Below, piece by piece: positions 27,000-35,591 of a stretch of 64,000 nt of DNA. A model generated the notes under the pieces. It worked only from the letters and a program-made list of their open reading frames with translations, searched no databases and was not told the origin of the DNA. Source of the stretch: Ohtaekwangia sp. (GTDB lineage Bacteria > Bacteroidota > Bacteroidia > Cytophagales > Cyclobacteriaceae); contig JAJNPV010000050.1 in the NCBI GenBank assembly GCA_021155195.1, forward strand, positions 806,001-870,000. Reading direction: 5' to 3'. Position numbers and translations under genes: made by a program. The number at the start of each line of letters is the position of its first letter. Position 1 is the first letter of the stretch.

Positions 27000-28622
27000 T
27001 TATTTGATGTACTTAAATACGGGATACTCCAGTGGTTGGTTATCTTTTTTATTCTTTAGGATAAACTCATCTAAAAAATTCCAGGTTAATAAACCATCAT
27101 CGGATTGCGGTTCCAATAAATAGAAAATGAGATTGGCTAATGATTGATTCATTTCCACCCGATAATCACCTTTTTTAAAGGATCGTGAAGCAGGAGTAAA
27201 TTTTCCTTCCACATCAGCCATAACATGACCTTCAAATGCCCGTGATGCTTGAGTAAATTTTTCTATTTGAAAGATCTCTCCCTTCAGGGATTGCGATTTT
27301 GTTAGCTTGTCTACTTTCACTCCGTGCTGCGTCAGGTTTTCCACAAGATTTGAAAATGCTGCAGGAATTAAATAAGCGCTTGGAACCGTGCTCTCAACAC
27401 CTGGTTCGAACTTGGCATAATAAGTAACATCTTTGAATGTTGAAATTTTTCCGGTGCGCACATATTCAGACTTGCCATCCGGCTTCATCTTTTGGATGAA
27501 ATCATACGAAATAAATCCATCTAACTTTTTTAAGGGAACCATTTTAAATCGTACTCCTTTTTTGATTTTGCCTGCTTGAGTCATTGAAGCAATTGTTTCA
27601 GCTTCGGCTTGCTTGTTTATTTTCACAATCTCATGTGCGTGGGAATTAGTGTAACTCAAAATTTCTGAAACGAAAGCATACGTTGAAAAAATTCGATCAT
27701 AGAAACGTTCATGGGCAAAAGCTTCACTTAGTATTGCCATGCGGTTGCGAAGACCAAACTGATTTACCAAATAGCGCGGATGGTGATTATACGTATAGAA
27801 ATTCTTTGGAGGCCAACCTTCACGCAAGGTGTAATCCCCGAAAGGGCCAAAGTCAAGATTGTGTTTTTCTTTTACGGTTTGAGTGATAGCAGGCAACATG
27901 GTGTTATTTACAAAATCATAGGTAGCAGGATGCCCACTACTTAAATAACTGGGTGCCCAGGTAAGCGAGTATGCATGCCAGGTTCCATTGGTGGTATGTA
28001 AATCAACAAACACTTGAGGATCCCAAGGGAGAAGCACGGAAGAGAAGATTGCTTTCGTTTCCAGTGCTTCCATCTTCATTCCATCTCGGTTCAAGTCCAA
28101 CCCCTGACTATTTTCGCGAATACCTACCTCCAACGGACTATCTTCTTGGGAAGGCCGTCTTCCTTTTTCCATTTTGTCGTTACTATCGGTATTGTAGATT
28201 GGGGCAAAAAGAATAATCTGGTTATCTAATAAATTTATCCTTTCGCCCAACAAAATATCGCGCATCAGCATCATGATCACTTCTTTGCCTTCTACCTCGC
28301 CTGCGTGTATGTTTCCCTGAATGTAAACCACTTGTTTTCCTGAAGCGTGCGCCTCCGCAGCTGTTTTTATTTTATCTTTAGAAAGCACCGCTACGGGAAT
28401 ATCTTTTCCTTCCAGACTTTTGCCCATCGAAAACACATGAACCAAGTCTGATTTACTTTGAATAGCTGTTAGAAAACTTACAACATCTGCATAGGAAGAT
28501 GTTTTTACAAAGTTTGATTTTTCAGGAGTGATTAGCAGGCTTTCATCCCAAACTTGTTGGGCGATGGAAATATTTGAAATAATGATCAATACAAAAAGGA
28601 AAACATTCTTTCTTAAAGGCAT
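27000..28622 (-). CDS. secreted M14 family zinc carboxypeptidase
   Basis: 540 residues with a signal peptide (FLFVLIIISNISIAQQ). Zinc ligands of the M14 fold are visible: His 106 and Glu 109 in GNIHAGEVEGKE, and a His in FVDLHTTNGTWH about 100 residues later. DNQIILFAPIYNTDSND and GLDLNRDGMKME are also typical of the family. SEAFAHERF near residue 300 may supply the catalytic Glu. It probably cleaves C-terminal residues from peptides in the periplasm. There is no T9SS C-terminal domain. Confidence 0.9.
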   Translation of the reverse strand: MPLRKNVFLFVLIIISNISIAQQVWDESLLITPEKSNFVKTSSYADVVSFLTAIQSKSDLVHVFSMGKSLEGKDIPVAVLSKDKIKTAAEAHASGKQVVYIQGNIHAGEVEGKEVIMMLMRDILLGERINLLDNQIILFAPIYNTDSNDKMEKGRRPSQEDSPLEVGIRENSQGLDLNRDGMKMEALETKAIFSSVLLPWDPQVFVDLHTTNGTWHAYSLTWAPSYLSSGHPATYDFVNNTMLPAITQTVKEKHNLDFGPFGDYTLREGWPPKNFYTYNHHPRYLVNQFGLRNRMAILSEAFAHERFYDRIFSTYAFVSEILSYTNSHAHEIVKINKQAEAETIASMTQAGKIKKGVRFKMVPLKKLDGFISYDFIQKMKPDGKSEYVRTGKISTFKDVTYYAKFEPGVESTVPSAYLIPAAFSNLVENLTQHGVKVDKLTKSQSLKGEIFQIEKFTQASRAFEGHVMADVEGKFTPASRSFKKGDYRVEMNQSLANLIFYLLEPQSDDGLLTWNFLDEFILKNKKDNQPLEYPVFKYIK

Positions 28623-28656
28623 ATTTGGTACAGATTAATATAGGACGGGAGTGATA

Positions 28657-28884
28657 CTATTTTTTCTTCTTCTTTGATTTCGCTTCTTCTTTTTCAAGAT
28701 GTTCATCGCGTTCAATCAGCTTTTTGTCATCTACATTTTCATCTAAAAACTGGTTCAGTTTTTCAATGGCCATATTGGATTTCAATTCGCCAAACTGATC
28801 AATAGAAATTTCAAATCCGGTTAATTCTTTATGCACCCGGGGCTTGCCTTGCTTTTTACTGGGTTTGTCGGTTTTCTTGGCCAT
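28657..28884 (-). CDS. small basic/acidic protein of unknown function
   Basis: 75 residues with no signal peptide. A Lys-rich head (TDKPSKKQGKPRVHKEL) precedes a compact core (GFEISIDQFGELKSNMAIEK, LNQFLDEN) and a highly charged tail ending in KSKKKKK. It starts 2 bp after the gltX stop and is likely co-transcribed. Small proteins of this type next to gltX are seen in Cytophagales; the basic tail suggests RNA or ribosome contact, which is only an inference. Confidence 0.75.
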   Translation of the reverse strand: MAKKTDKPSKKQGKPRVHKELTGFEISIDQFGELKSNMAIEKLNQFLDENVDDKKLIERDEHLEKEEAKSKKKKK

Positions 28885-28886
28885 GG

Positions 28887-30419
28887 TTAAACTGGTTTTT
28901 TCAAAGTATTCAACGCGTGCTGTATTCGGCTAACTACTTCTTTGCTTCCTAAAATTTCCATCGTCATCATTAAATCCGGACCTGAAGCGCCACCCGTTAT
29001 TGAAACACGAAGTGCTTGTAGAATTTTCCCGGTGCCAATGCCCAGGTTAGTGGTAACGGTTTCTAATGTTGCTTTAGCAAGTTCAGCAGTGAGGCTATTA
29101 AGTTTATTTATTTCCTGACTGTAGGCAGTTAACACAGTTACCGCATCAGCATTCCATTTTTTGGCGATCACTTGCTCATCGTACGAAGCAGGTGCAATGA
29201 AAAAGAATTTTCCATGCAACCAAAAATCATGTGTGAAGGTAACCCGCTCCTTCATGATCCCACAAATCTTTTCAGCTTTCTCTTTGGAGCATTCAATGGA
29301 TTCTGCCTTCAGCGAGTCGAGAAGATAGTTAGAGAGTTCTTCATTGGATTTAGCTTTGAGGTATTGTTGATTGAACCATTGTGCTTTTTGAATATCAAAA
29401 CGAGCGCCTGCCTTTCCGATTCGTTCAAGCGAGAAGGCATCAATCAATTCCTCCATGGAAAAAATTTCCTGCTCGCTACCAGGATTCCACCCTAAGAAGG
29501 CTAAAAAGTTGATGAGTGCTTCGGATAGGTAACCTGATTCGCGAAAACCTTTGGCAAGTTCGCCTGAGTTTGGATCAGTCCAGTTAAGTGGAAATATGGG
29601 AAAGCCCATTTGATCGGCATCGCGCTTACTAAGTTTTCCATTACCGTCTGGCTTTAATAATAATGGGAGGTGTGCAAACTGGGGCATTTCTTTTTCCCAA
29701 CCCAAATAGCGATACAACAAAACATGCAAGGGAGCAGAGGGCAACCATTCTTCACCCCGGATAACGTGCGAAATATTCATTAAGTAATCATCCACTACGT
29801 TGGCAAGATGATAGGTAGGCATACCATCCGATTTCATAAGCACTTTATCATCAATTTGTGATGAATCGACTTTTACATCGCCCCGAATTAAGTCTTGTAA
29901 ATGGATCTCACCTTCTGCCGGCACTTTCAATCGAATTACATATGCTTCGCCTGCTGCGATCTTTCTCTTTGTGTCCTCTTCCGAATTAACAAGCGAGTTA
30001 TTCATATCCATTCGGGTGGCAGCACTGTATTGTTGATTGGATGAACCGGCAGCTTTTAAACGGTTGCGCATGGCTTCCAATTCTTCATTTGTATCAAAAG
30101 CGTAGTATGCATACCCCGAGTCAATCAACTTTTGTGCATACTCTTTATAAATCGGTTTTCGTTCGGATTGCCGATAGGGTTCATGTGCACCACCTGCCGT
30201 TATTCCCTCATCTATTTTTATTCCAACCCACTCCAGCGATTGCTTTATGTATTCTTCAGCCCCAGGCACAAAACGGGTTTGATCGGTATCTTCGATGCGT
30301 AAAATCATGGTGCCCTTATGTTTTCGGGCAAGTAGATAATTATACAGGGCTGTACGTACACCGCCAATATGTAATGCACCGGTTGGGCTAGGTGCAAATC
30401 GTACTCTAATTTCTCTCAT
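28887..30419 (-). CDS. gltX: glutamyl-tRNA synthetase
   Basis: Class I aminoacyl-tRNA synthetase that charges tRNA-Glu. The start is set at the ATG at 30419; the TTG at 30428 adds three residues. The HIGH motif appears as PTGALHIGGVRTAL and the KMSKS equivalent as GKLSKRDAD. VIRGEEWLPSAPLHVLLYRYLGW lies in the catalytic domain, with the anticodon-binding helical domain after about residue 330. About 510 residues, the normal length. RidA lies upstream on the same strand. Confidence 0.97.
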   Translation of the reverse strand: MREIRVRFAPSPTGALHIGGVRTALYNYLLARKHKGTMILRIEDTDQTRFVPGAEEYIKQSLEWVGIKIDEGITAGGAHEPYRQSERKPIYKEYAQKLIDSGYAYYAFDTNEELEAMRNRLKAAGSSNQQYSAATRMDMNNSLVNSEEDTKRKIAAGEAYVIRLKVPAEGEIHLQDLIRGDVKVDSSQIDDKVLMKSDGMPTYHLANVVDDYLMNISHVIRGEEWLPSAPLHVLLYRYLGWEKEMPQFAHLPLLLKPDGNGKLSKRDADQMGFPIFPLNWTDPNSGELAKGFRESGYLSEALINFLAFLGWNPGSEQEIFSMEELIDAFSLERIGKAGARFDIQKAQWFNQQYLKAKSNEELSNYLLDSLKAESIECSKEKAEKICGIMKERVTFTHDFWLHGKFFFIAPASYDEQVIAKKWNADAVTVLTAYSQEINKLNSLTAELAKATLETVTTNLGIGTGKILQALRVSITGGASGPDLMMTMEILGSKEVVSRIQHALNTLKKPV

Positions 30420-30440
30420 CAAAATCAATTAAGGAGCAAA

Positions 30441-30457
30441 GGTAAGAAATTCTTACC
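30441..30457. promoter_or_regulatory. perfect palindrome upstream of gltX
   Basis: GGTAAGAA-A-TTCTTACC has 8-bp arms around one base, 22 bp upstream of the gltX ATG and 68 bp past the RidA stop (minus strand). The loop is too tight for a hairpin terminator and no T-tract follows, so an operator for a dimeric regulator is the likelier reading. Confidence 0.4.
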
Positions 30458-30524
30458 CCTCAGGAGTAAAATTAGATTGTTCAATCGAGTGTCACCTCTT
30501 CCTTTGGAGCGGGCAGGGTAGGTT

Positions 30525-30905
30525 CTACTTCACCGCAATACATGAGATTTCCACATTCACATCTTTCGGTAGCCGGCTTACTTCTACCGTTTCGCGAGCC
30601 GGAGGATTACTCGTAAACTTTTTTCCGTATGCTTCATTAACGACTGGAAATTGACCCATGTCTTTCAAAAAGATCGAACACTTTACCACATGCGAAAAAT
30701 CCATGCCGGATGCAGTAAGTATCTCGCTAATGTTTTTCAACACCATGTTGGTTTCTTCGGTAATATTATCAGTAAGAATTTTTCCGGTAGTTTTATCAAT
30801 GGCAATCTGCCCCGAAACAAAAAGCATAGAACCTACTTTAATAGCCTGGCTGTAAGGACCAATGGGCTCTGGCGCATTGGCTGAGTAAATAACTTCTTTT
30901 GACAT
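30525..30905 (-). CDS. RidA family (enamine/imine deaminase) protein
   Basis: 126 residues from an ATG at 30905; the upstream TTG overlaps the divergent gene and is rejected. Family landmarks are APEPIGPYSQAIKVG, LFVSGQIAIDKTTG, the active-site Arg in NPPARETVEV and the end VNVEISCIAVK. RidA hydrolyses reactive 2-aminoacrylate and similar intermediates released by PLP enzymes. It is cytoplasmic and trimeric in characterised members. Confidence 0.93.
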   Translation of the reverse strand: MSKEVIYSANAPEPIGPYSQAIKVGSMLFVSGQIAIDKTTGKILTDNITEETNMVLKNISEILTASGMDFSHVVKCSIFLKDMGQFPVVNEAYGKKFTSNPPARETVEVSRLPKDVNVEISCIAVK

Positions 30906-30942
30906 AGTTGTATTACTTTTGATCAAATATCAGAAAATTAGG

Positions 30943-31593
30943 ATGAATATTTTAGTGATTGGAACACAACTTAACCTTGAAGAGGCAAAACAAAAGTTTG
31001 GCGAAGAACATACCTGGCAAGGTGTTACATCCCATAATCAAATTGATGACCTCTTAAACTCTACGGACGTAGTCTTTGATTTTATACCTGAGCAGATTTC
31101 CAATTTTACGATATACAAAAAAACAACGGGGACTATTTTTTTGAACACGGTGTTGATAACACTCAAATCAATTTGTGGAGATCAGGCATCAAAAAAATTT
31201 CAAGCATTTGGTTTTTGTGGATTGCCAACGTTCTTGAATCGGAATCTCTTAGAAGTATCAACCCTTAGCGATGATCAAACAGCACTCGAAGAAATTTGTA
31301 AAAAGCTACACACTAATTTTGCGCGTGTTGCCGATCGTGTGGGACTAGTAACCCCACGCATTATTTGCATGATTATTAATGAAGCGTATTATACAGTTGA
31401 AGAAGGAACGGCTTCGCGCAATGATATTGACTTAGCGATGAAACTGGGGACAAACTATCCTTATGGACCGTTTGAGTGGTGTGAAAAAATTGGAGTAAAG
31501 AATGTGCGTGATCTCCTTCAGGCTGTTTATAAGGATACACTTGACGAACGCTATTTAGTATGTGACTTGCTTATGCAAGAAGCTAAAAAGTAA
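30943..31593 (+). CDS. 3-hydroxyacyl-CoA dehydrogenase-like protein with a degenerate nucleotide-binding domain
   Basis: 216 residues from the ATG at 30943. The C-terminal half is a recognisable 3HCDH C-terminal domain: GLVTPRIICMIINEAYYTVE, then DIDLAMKLGTNYPYGPFEWCEKIG. The N-terminal half begins as a Rossmann strand (MNILVIGTQLNLEEAKQKFG) but has no GxGxxG loop and is about 70 residues shorter than in true dehydrogenases, so NAD binding and catalysis are doubtful. Related short proteins occur across Bacteroidota. The physiological role is unknown. It is divergent to RidA with a 37-bp gap. Confidence 0.8.
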   Translation: MNILVIGTQLNLEEAKQKFGEEHTWQGVTSHNQIDDLLNSTDVVFDFIPEQISNFTIYKKTTGTIFLNTVLITLKSICGDQASKKFQAFGFCGLPTFLNRNLLEVSTLSDDQTALEEICKKLHTNFARVADRVGLVTPRIICMIINEAYYTVEEGTASRNDIDLAMKLGTNYPYGPFEWCEKIGVKNVRDLLQAVYKDTLDERYLVCDLLMQEAKK

Positions 31594-31595
31594 CT

Positions 31596-31632
31596 ACAAT
31601 CTTCGATTACTGTTTCTGTAACCGAAGATTGT
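31596..31632. terminator. hairpin between convergent genes
   Basis: ACAATCTTCG-a-TTAC and GTAA-c-CGAAGATTGT form a stem of about 15 bp with one mismatch and a 7-nt loop. It sits between the convergent 3HCDH-like gene (stop at 31593) and the outer-membrane protein gene (stop at 31646). No long T-tract is present, but the position suits a shared bidirectional transcription end. Confidence 0.6.
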
Positions 31633-31645
31633 ATCCTTTGGTTAA

Positions 31646-32230
31646 TTACTTTAAAAAATTCCAGCCAAGGGAGACGAGGAAAACCCGGCTTTTTGCCTCT
31701 TCACCATTGGCGGCCTTATTAATATCTTTTACGCCAATATTATACCGGGCATCCATCTTTAAGCCAAAGGAAAAATCCCATCCGAGCCCGGCAGATACTG
31801 AATAGTCAGTCTTCTCATACTGTTCTTTGATGTCTTGCTTTATGGTACTTAATAGTGTGCTGGTGCTGCGCTCTCCATTTATCAACATCCCAAATTGTGG
31901 ACCCACTTGCAGGTTCAATCCTTTTACAGGAAAGAATTTTAACATGACCGGAATTGTTACATAGGTGAAATCTTCAGTGCCTGTGTAGCCGGGTCCTGAA
32001 AAATTTCCCTGTAAGGTATAAAGCAACAACTCAGGCTGAATAGCTACTTTATCAAATCTGCTCTGAAAGAAAATACCGGCATGGTATCCTGTTTTAGATT
32101 GATAGCTAGCCTCAGGATCGCTGAGAATTAATTTACCAAGATTCAATCCACCTTTTATACCAAAGTCAATTTGTGCCTTCACGGGATTGATCAAAACAAT
32201 TATTGCAAATAGTAGAAGAATTTTTTTCAT
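31646..32230 (-). CDS. outer-membrane beta-barrel protein (PorT-like porin family)
   Basis: 194 residues from the ATG at 32230. Signal peptide (ILLLFAIIVLINPVKAQ), then the typical opening IDFGIKGGLNLGKL, strand-turn pattern (GYHAGIFFQSRFDKVAIQPE) and a C-terminal aromatic strand VFLVSLGWNFLK. It is an eight-stranded OmpX/PorT-like barrel of the outer-membrane beta-barrel family common in Bacteroidota. The specific cargo is unknown. Confidence 0.85.
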   Translation of the reverse strand: MKKILLLFAIIVLINPVKAQIDFGIKGGLNLGKLILSDPEASYQSKTGYHAGIFFQSRFDKVAIQPELLLYTLQGNFSGPGYTGTEDFTYVTIPVMLKFFPVKGLNLQVGPQFGMLINGERSTSTLLSTIKQDIKEQYEKTDYSVSAGLGWDFSFGLKMDARYNIGVKDINKAANGEEAKSRVFLVSLGWNFLK

Positions 32231-32406
32231 TAGGTTCAATATTAAAATTAATTACTTCATGGATACAGAATACGACCTCAAGGTAAATGAACGCGCTAAA
32301 AATATACTGATATTGGCGATGAGGAAGTTGAGACATTTATTAATTCTGAAATCTCAAATTGAGATGACATTTCAGATTTCAGATTAGTTGACAATCAGGA
32401 TTTTAT

Positions 32407-32727
32407 TTAATTCTTCTCAATTGACTGATAACGTCTTGTATCAAACTTCATTTTTACTTTCAGCGGGTCATTGTCCTTAACAAGAATTGTTTTGGGGATC
32501 AACCCAACAAAGGTGAATAGTAGCAGCGGTTTTGAATTACGGGCCATAATCTCAAACTCCCCCCGGTGATTGGTTACAACCTTATTGACTAAACTATCTG
32601 TTTTTTGTTCGGTAACTACTACGCCATGAATGGGGCCATCGCGATCATAGACTACACCTTTTACTAATACCTGTGCACATGCACCTGATGAAATCAAAAT
32701 ACCAAAAATGAGAAGGAATGCTCGCAT
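32407..32727 (-). CDS. secreted carboxypeptidase-regulatory-like domain protein
   Basis: 106 residues from the ATG at 32727, rather than the TTG at 32754. The signal peptide is FLLIFGILISSGACAQ. The mature part is one beta-sandwich CarboxypepD_reg-like domain: VLVKGVVYDRDGPIHGVVV, LVNKVVTNHRGEFEIMA and LLFTFVGLIPKTILV. Such domains usually head TonB receptors, but here the domain stands alone. The function is unknown. Confidence 0.8.
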   Translation of the reverse strand: MRAFLLIFGILISSGACAQVLVKGVVYDRDGPIHGVVVTEQKTDSLVNKVVTNHRGEFEIMARNSKPLLLFTFVGLIPKTILVKDNDPLKVKMKFDTRRYQSIEKN

Positions 32728-32876
32728 GCTTAATTTCAATATTATAAATTTCAAAATACAATTAATGCCTTTTTAAAGGATAATTTTGCCAATTATCAGC
32801 AATAGCGAACGAAGGTTGCGTTTAGTATGTTTTCAGCATTATAATTTGTCACTAACTTGAATAAATTTATTAAACC

Positions 32877-33443
32877 ATGATTGAATTGATTCGTCAACCC
32901 TGGCCTTGGTATGTAGCGGGCGCTATTATTGGGCTTACCGTTCCAGTGCTCTTGTTGTTGGGGAACAAACACCTGGGAATTTCATCCTCCTTGCGCCATC
33001 TGTGTGCAGCATGTTTTCCGGCCAACATTACTTTTTTTAAGTATGACTGGAAACGCGAAATCTGGAATTTGTTTTTTGTTGGAGGTGTGACCCTGGGTAG
33101 CTTTTTAGCAGTTCAATTCTTGAGTGACCCGGTTGGGCTTTTAATTTCCGAAAAGACAGTAAGCGATTTGCAAGCGTTAAATGTGCAGGTTGATGGCAAC
33201 CTAATGCCAGTTTCAATCTTTAGTTTTCAAAATCTCTTCACGCTTCAGGGTCTGTTGTTTTTTGTAGTGGGTGGCTTCATGGTTGGCTTTGGAACTCGGT
33301 ATGCTGGGGGGTGCACCAGTGGGCATACCATTATGGGTATTTCAAATCTGCAATGGCCCTCCGTTGTGGCAAGTTGTTTTTTTATGTTGGGCGGATTTGT
33401 GATGGTGCAGGTAATTTTTCCGTGGTTGATGAAAGTACTTTAA
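32877..33443 (+). CDS. YeeE/YedE-type sulfur transport membrane protein, first half
   Basis: 188 residues with about five membrane segments. The signature is in the stretch VGFGTRYAGGCTSGHTIMGI, where the Gly- and Cys-rich GGCTSGH matches YeeE/YedE (DUF395) transporters known to import thiosulfate or export sulfur compounds. LRHLCAACFP near residue 40 adds two Cys. The protein is one half of the usual two-repeat transporter; the second half is the next gene, 9 bp downstream. It opens the sulfur island. Confidence 0.9.
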   Translation: MIELIRQPWPWYVAGAIIGLTVPVLLLLGNKHLGISSSLRHLCAACFPANITFFKYDWKREIWNLFFVGGVTLGSFLAVQFLSDPVGLLISEKTVSDLQALNVQVDGNLMPVSIFSFQNLFTLQGLLFFVVGGFMVGFGTRYAGGCTSGHTIMGISNLQWPSVVASCFFMLGGFVMVQVIFPWLMKVL

Positions 33444-33452
33444 GAATGAATT

Positions 33453-33956
33453 ATGCAAAAAACATCGGATGAATTTATAGATGCTGTTGAGCAGCCCATC
33501 GTGTGTGATGCTCCCAATGATCAGATCTCAAAAGAAACGTTAATCGGATCAAACATAAAGTACCTTATTGTAGGCATTATGTTTGGAATTGTATTTGTGA
33601 AAGCAGAGATCATTTCGTGGTATCGCATTCAGGAAATGTTTCGATTACATTCTTTTCACATGTATGGAGTAATTGGTACCGCAGTAGTAGTAGGTAGTAT
33701 TTCTGTTTGGATCATTAAAAAATTTAAGATCAAAACTATTCAGGGCGAAGAAGTAGTATTTCACGACAAACGATTTCATTGGGGAAATGTAATTGGCGGG
33801 CTCATGTTTGGGTTGGGCTGGGGAATTACAGGTGCTTGCCCCGGACCGCTCTTTGCGCAAATAGGAAGTGGGTTTATAGTGGTGATTGTTACCTTGCTTA
33901 GTGCGATTGCCGGCACATGGGTGTATGGGTTAGTTCAGGAAAAATTACCTCATTAA
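33453..33956 (+). CDS. YeeE/YedE-type (DUF6691-like) membrane protein, second half
   Basis: 167 residues with about four membrane segments after a polar head. The conserved motif is GGLMFGLGWGITGACPGPLF, whose TGACPGP Cys is the counterpart of GGCTSGH in the first half. These split YeeE/YedE pairs occur next to metallo-hydrolase/rhodanese genes in many Bacteroidota and are thought to move thiosulfate or other reduced sulfur. It is translated with, and probably complexes with, the upstream half. Confidence 0.9.
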   Translation: MQKTSDEFIDAVEQPIVCDAPNDQISKETLIGSNIKYLIVGIMFGIVFVKAEIISWYRIQEMFRLHSFHMYGVIGTAVVVGSISVWIIKKFKIKTIQGEEVVFHDKRFHWGNVIGGLMFGLGWGITGACPGPLFAQIGSGFIVVIVTLLSAIAGTWVYGLVQEKLPH

Positions 33957-33991
33957 CCTGCTTTGCCTGGTAAGTTTACTTTGATGCAGAG

Positions 33992-35086
33992 ATGATAAAC
34001 GAAAATGCAAAGTCAAAGAAACAGTTTCCTCTCTCCTCGGCAGAGCAGATGAGTGTGAGTTCAAAAGCCGAACATGATCAATCCCTTCGCTCGCTTATTA
34101 GTATCATATTAACGGTTGCCGTTATTGTTCTTGTTGGTTTAGGAGGAATCGTTTTCATTCTTACCCTAGGCCCTGAGAAATTCGAATCCTCAACAAAACA
34201 AAAGGAGGAGTCAGTCGTAATAGATGAACTTTGGAAAGCTCCGGATATTTCAACCTTACCAAATACAGAAGCTGGCAACTTAATAAAATACGGAAGGGAG
34301 TTAATTTCCTTTACGTCCAAATATCTTGGGCCTAACGGAACGGTAACGTCATTGAGCAATGGCATGAATTGTCAAAACTGTCATCTTGATGCGGGCACCC
34401 GGCCTTTTGGTAATAACTACAGTGCAGTTGCTTCTACCTATCCACGTTTCAGGGCGCGGTCGGGCACAATCGAAACGATTGAAAAGCGTGTGAATGATTG
34501 CCTTGAACGAAGCTTAAATGGTAATACACTAGCCAATGATAGCCGCGAGATGAGGGCGATGGTTGCTTACATTCAATGGGTAGGTAAAGATGTTCCGAAA
34601 GGCGAATCGCCTAAAGGGGTGGGCTTACTGAAACTTCCTTTTTTAGATCGACCTGCCAGTGTTGAAAACGGAAAATTGGTTTATGATAAAATCTGTGTGG
34701 TGTGCCATGGAAAAAGCGGTGAAGGCATTGCATTAGCAGATTCAACGGGCTGGCAATATCCACCCTTGTGGGGAAACAATAGTTATAATTTTGGTGCGGG
34801 GTTGTTTCGTCTTTCGCGGTTTGCCGGATATGTAAAAGCCAACATGCCATATGGTGCAACCTACGATGCTCCCCAACTTACAGATGAACAAGCATGGGAT
34901 GTGGCGGCCTATGTAAACTCGCTGCCGCGACCTGCAAAAGATTTAAGTGCGGATTGGCCAGACATTTCAAAGAAACCGATTGATCATCCATTTGGTCCTT
35001 ATGCCGATGAGTTTACTGAACTACAACATAAATTAGGCCCGTTCAAACCGATTGAGGAGAAACAGAAACAAACTACACCAAAGTAA
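33992..35086 (+). CDS. membrane-anchored dihaem cytochrome c, thiosulfate dehydrogenase (TsdA)-like
   Basis: 364 residues. One N-terminal membrane helix (SIILTVAVIVLVGLGGIVFI) anchors a periplasmic domain with two haem sites: CQNCH near residue 127 and CVVCH near 235. The segment RVNDCLERSLNG carries the extra Cys that serves as haem ligand in TsdA-type enzymes, and VKANMPYG offers a Met ligand for haem 2. TsdA joins two thiosulfates to tetrathionate or runs in reverse. The setting among sulfur genes supports this assignment; direction and electron partner are unknown. Confidence 0.85.
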   Translation: MINENAKSKKQFPLSSAEQMSVSSKAEHDQSLRSLISIILTVAVIVLVGLGGIVFILTLGPEKFESSTKQKEESVVIDELWKAPDISTLPNTEAGNLIKYGRELISFTSKYLGPNGTVTSLSNGMNCQNCHLDAGTRPFGNNYSAVASTYPRFRARSGTIETIEKRVNDCLERSLNGNTLANDSREMRAMVAYIQWVGKDVPKGESPKGVGLLKLPFLDRPASVENGKLVYDKICVVCHGKSGEGIALADSTGWQYPPLWGNNSYNFGAGLFRLSRFAGYVKANMPYGATYDAPQLTDEQAWDVAAYVNSLPRPAKDLSADWPDISKKPIDHPFGPYADEFTELQHKLGPFKPIEEKQKQTTPK

Positions 35087-35092
35087 AATTAC

Positions 35093-35590
35093 ATGCGACT
35101 GCTTTTCAGTTCAGTTTTTGTACTTCAATTTTTTCTGGCGGAAGCCCAAACACAGAATGGTGCATTTAATCTTACATTAAAAGCGCTACTGTCACATTCG
35201 GTAAAAGAGGTAACTGTGCCAACCGCTGCTGCCACCGATGCCTTATTTATTGATGCACGAGAATGGAATGAATATGCCGTCAGTCACATTAAGGATGCGT
35301 TGTTTGTCGGCTATGAAAATTTTCGGCACGACTCGTTAACCTCAATTAAGAAAGACCAAAAGATAATTGTGTATTGTTCGGTTGGCTATCGAAGTGAAAA
35401 AATTTCTGAGAAATTAATAACAGCCGGATTTACCAATGTTTCAAACCTGGTGGGTGGAATATTTGAATGGGTTAATCAAGGGCACGAAATTGTTGACAAA
35501 AACGGAGCTGCAACCGAAAATATTCACGCATACAGCAAAACGTGGAGTATGTGGCTAACCAAAGGGAATAAAATATATAATCCAAAATAG
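35093..35590 (+). CDS. secreted single-domain rhodanese
   Basis: 165 residues with a signal peptide (LLFSSVFVLQFFLAEAQ). A rhodanese domain covers about 40-135: FIDAREWNEYAVSHIKDAL, the active-site loop IIVYCSVGYRSEKI with its Cys intact, and VSNLVGGIFEWVNQGH. Periplasmic sulfurtransferase carrying persulfide on Cys. It starts 6 bp after the TsdA-like gene and ends 1 bp before the SoxB-like gene, so it belongs to the same transcript. Confidence 0.92.
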   Translation: MRLLFSSVFVLQFFLAEAQTQNGAFNLTLKALLSHSVKEVTVPTAAATDALFIDAREWNEYAVSHIKDALFVGYENFRHDSLTSIKKDQKIIVYCSVGYRSEKISEKLITAGFTNVSNLVGGIFEWVNQGHEIVDKNGAATENIHAYSKTWSMWLTKGNKIYNPK

Positions 35591-35591
35591 A

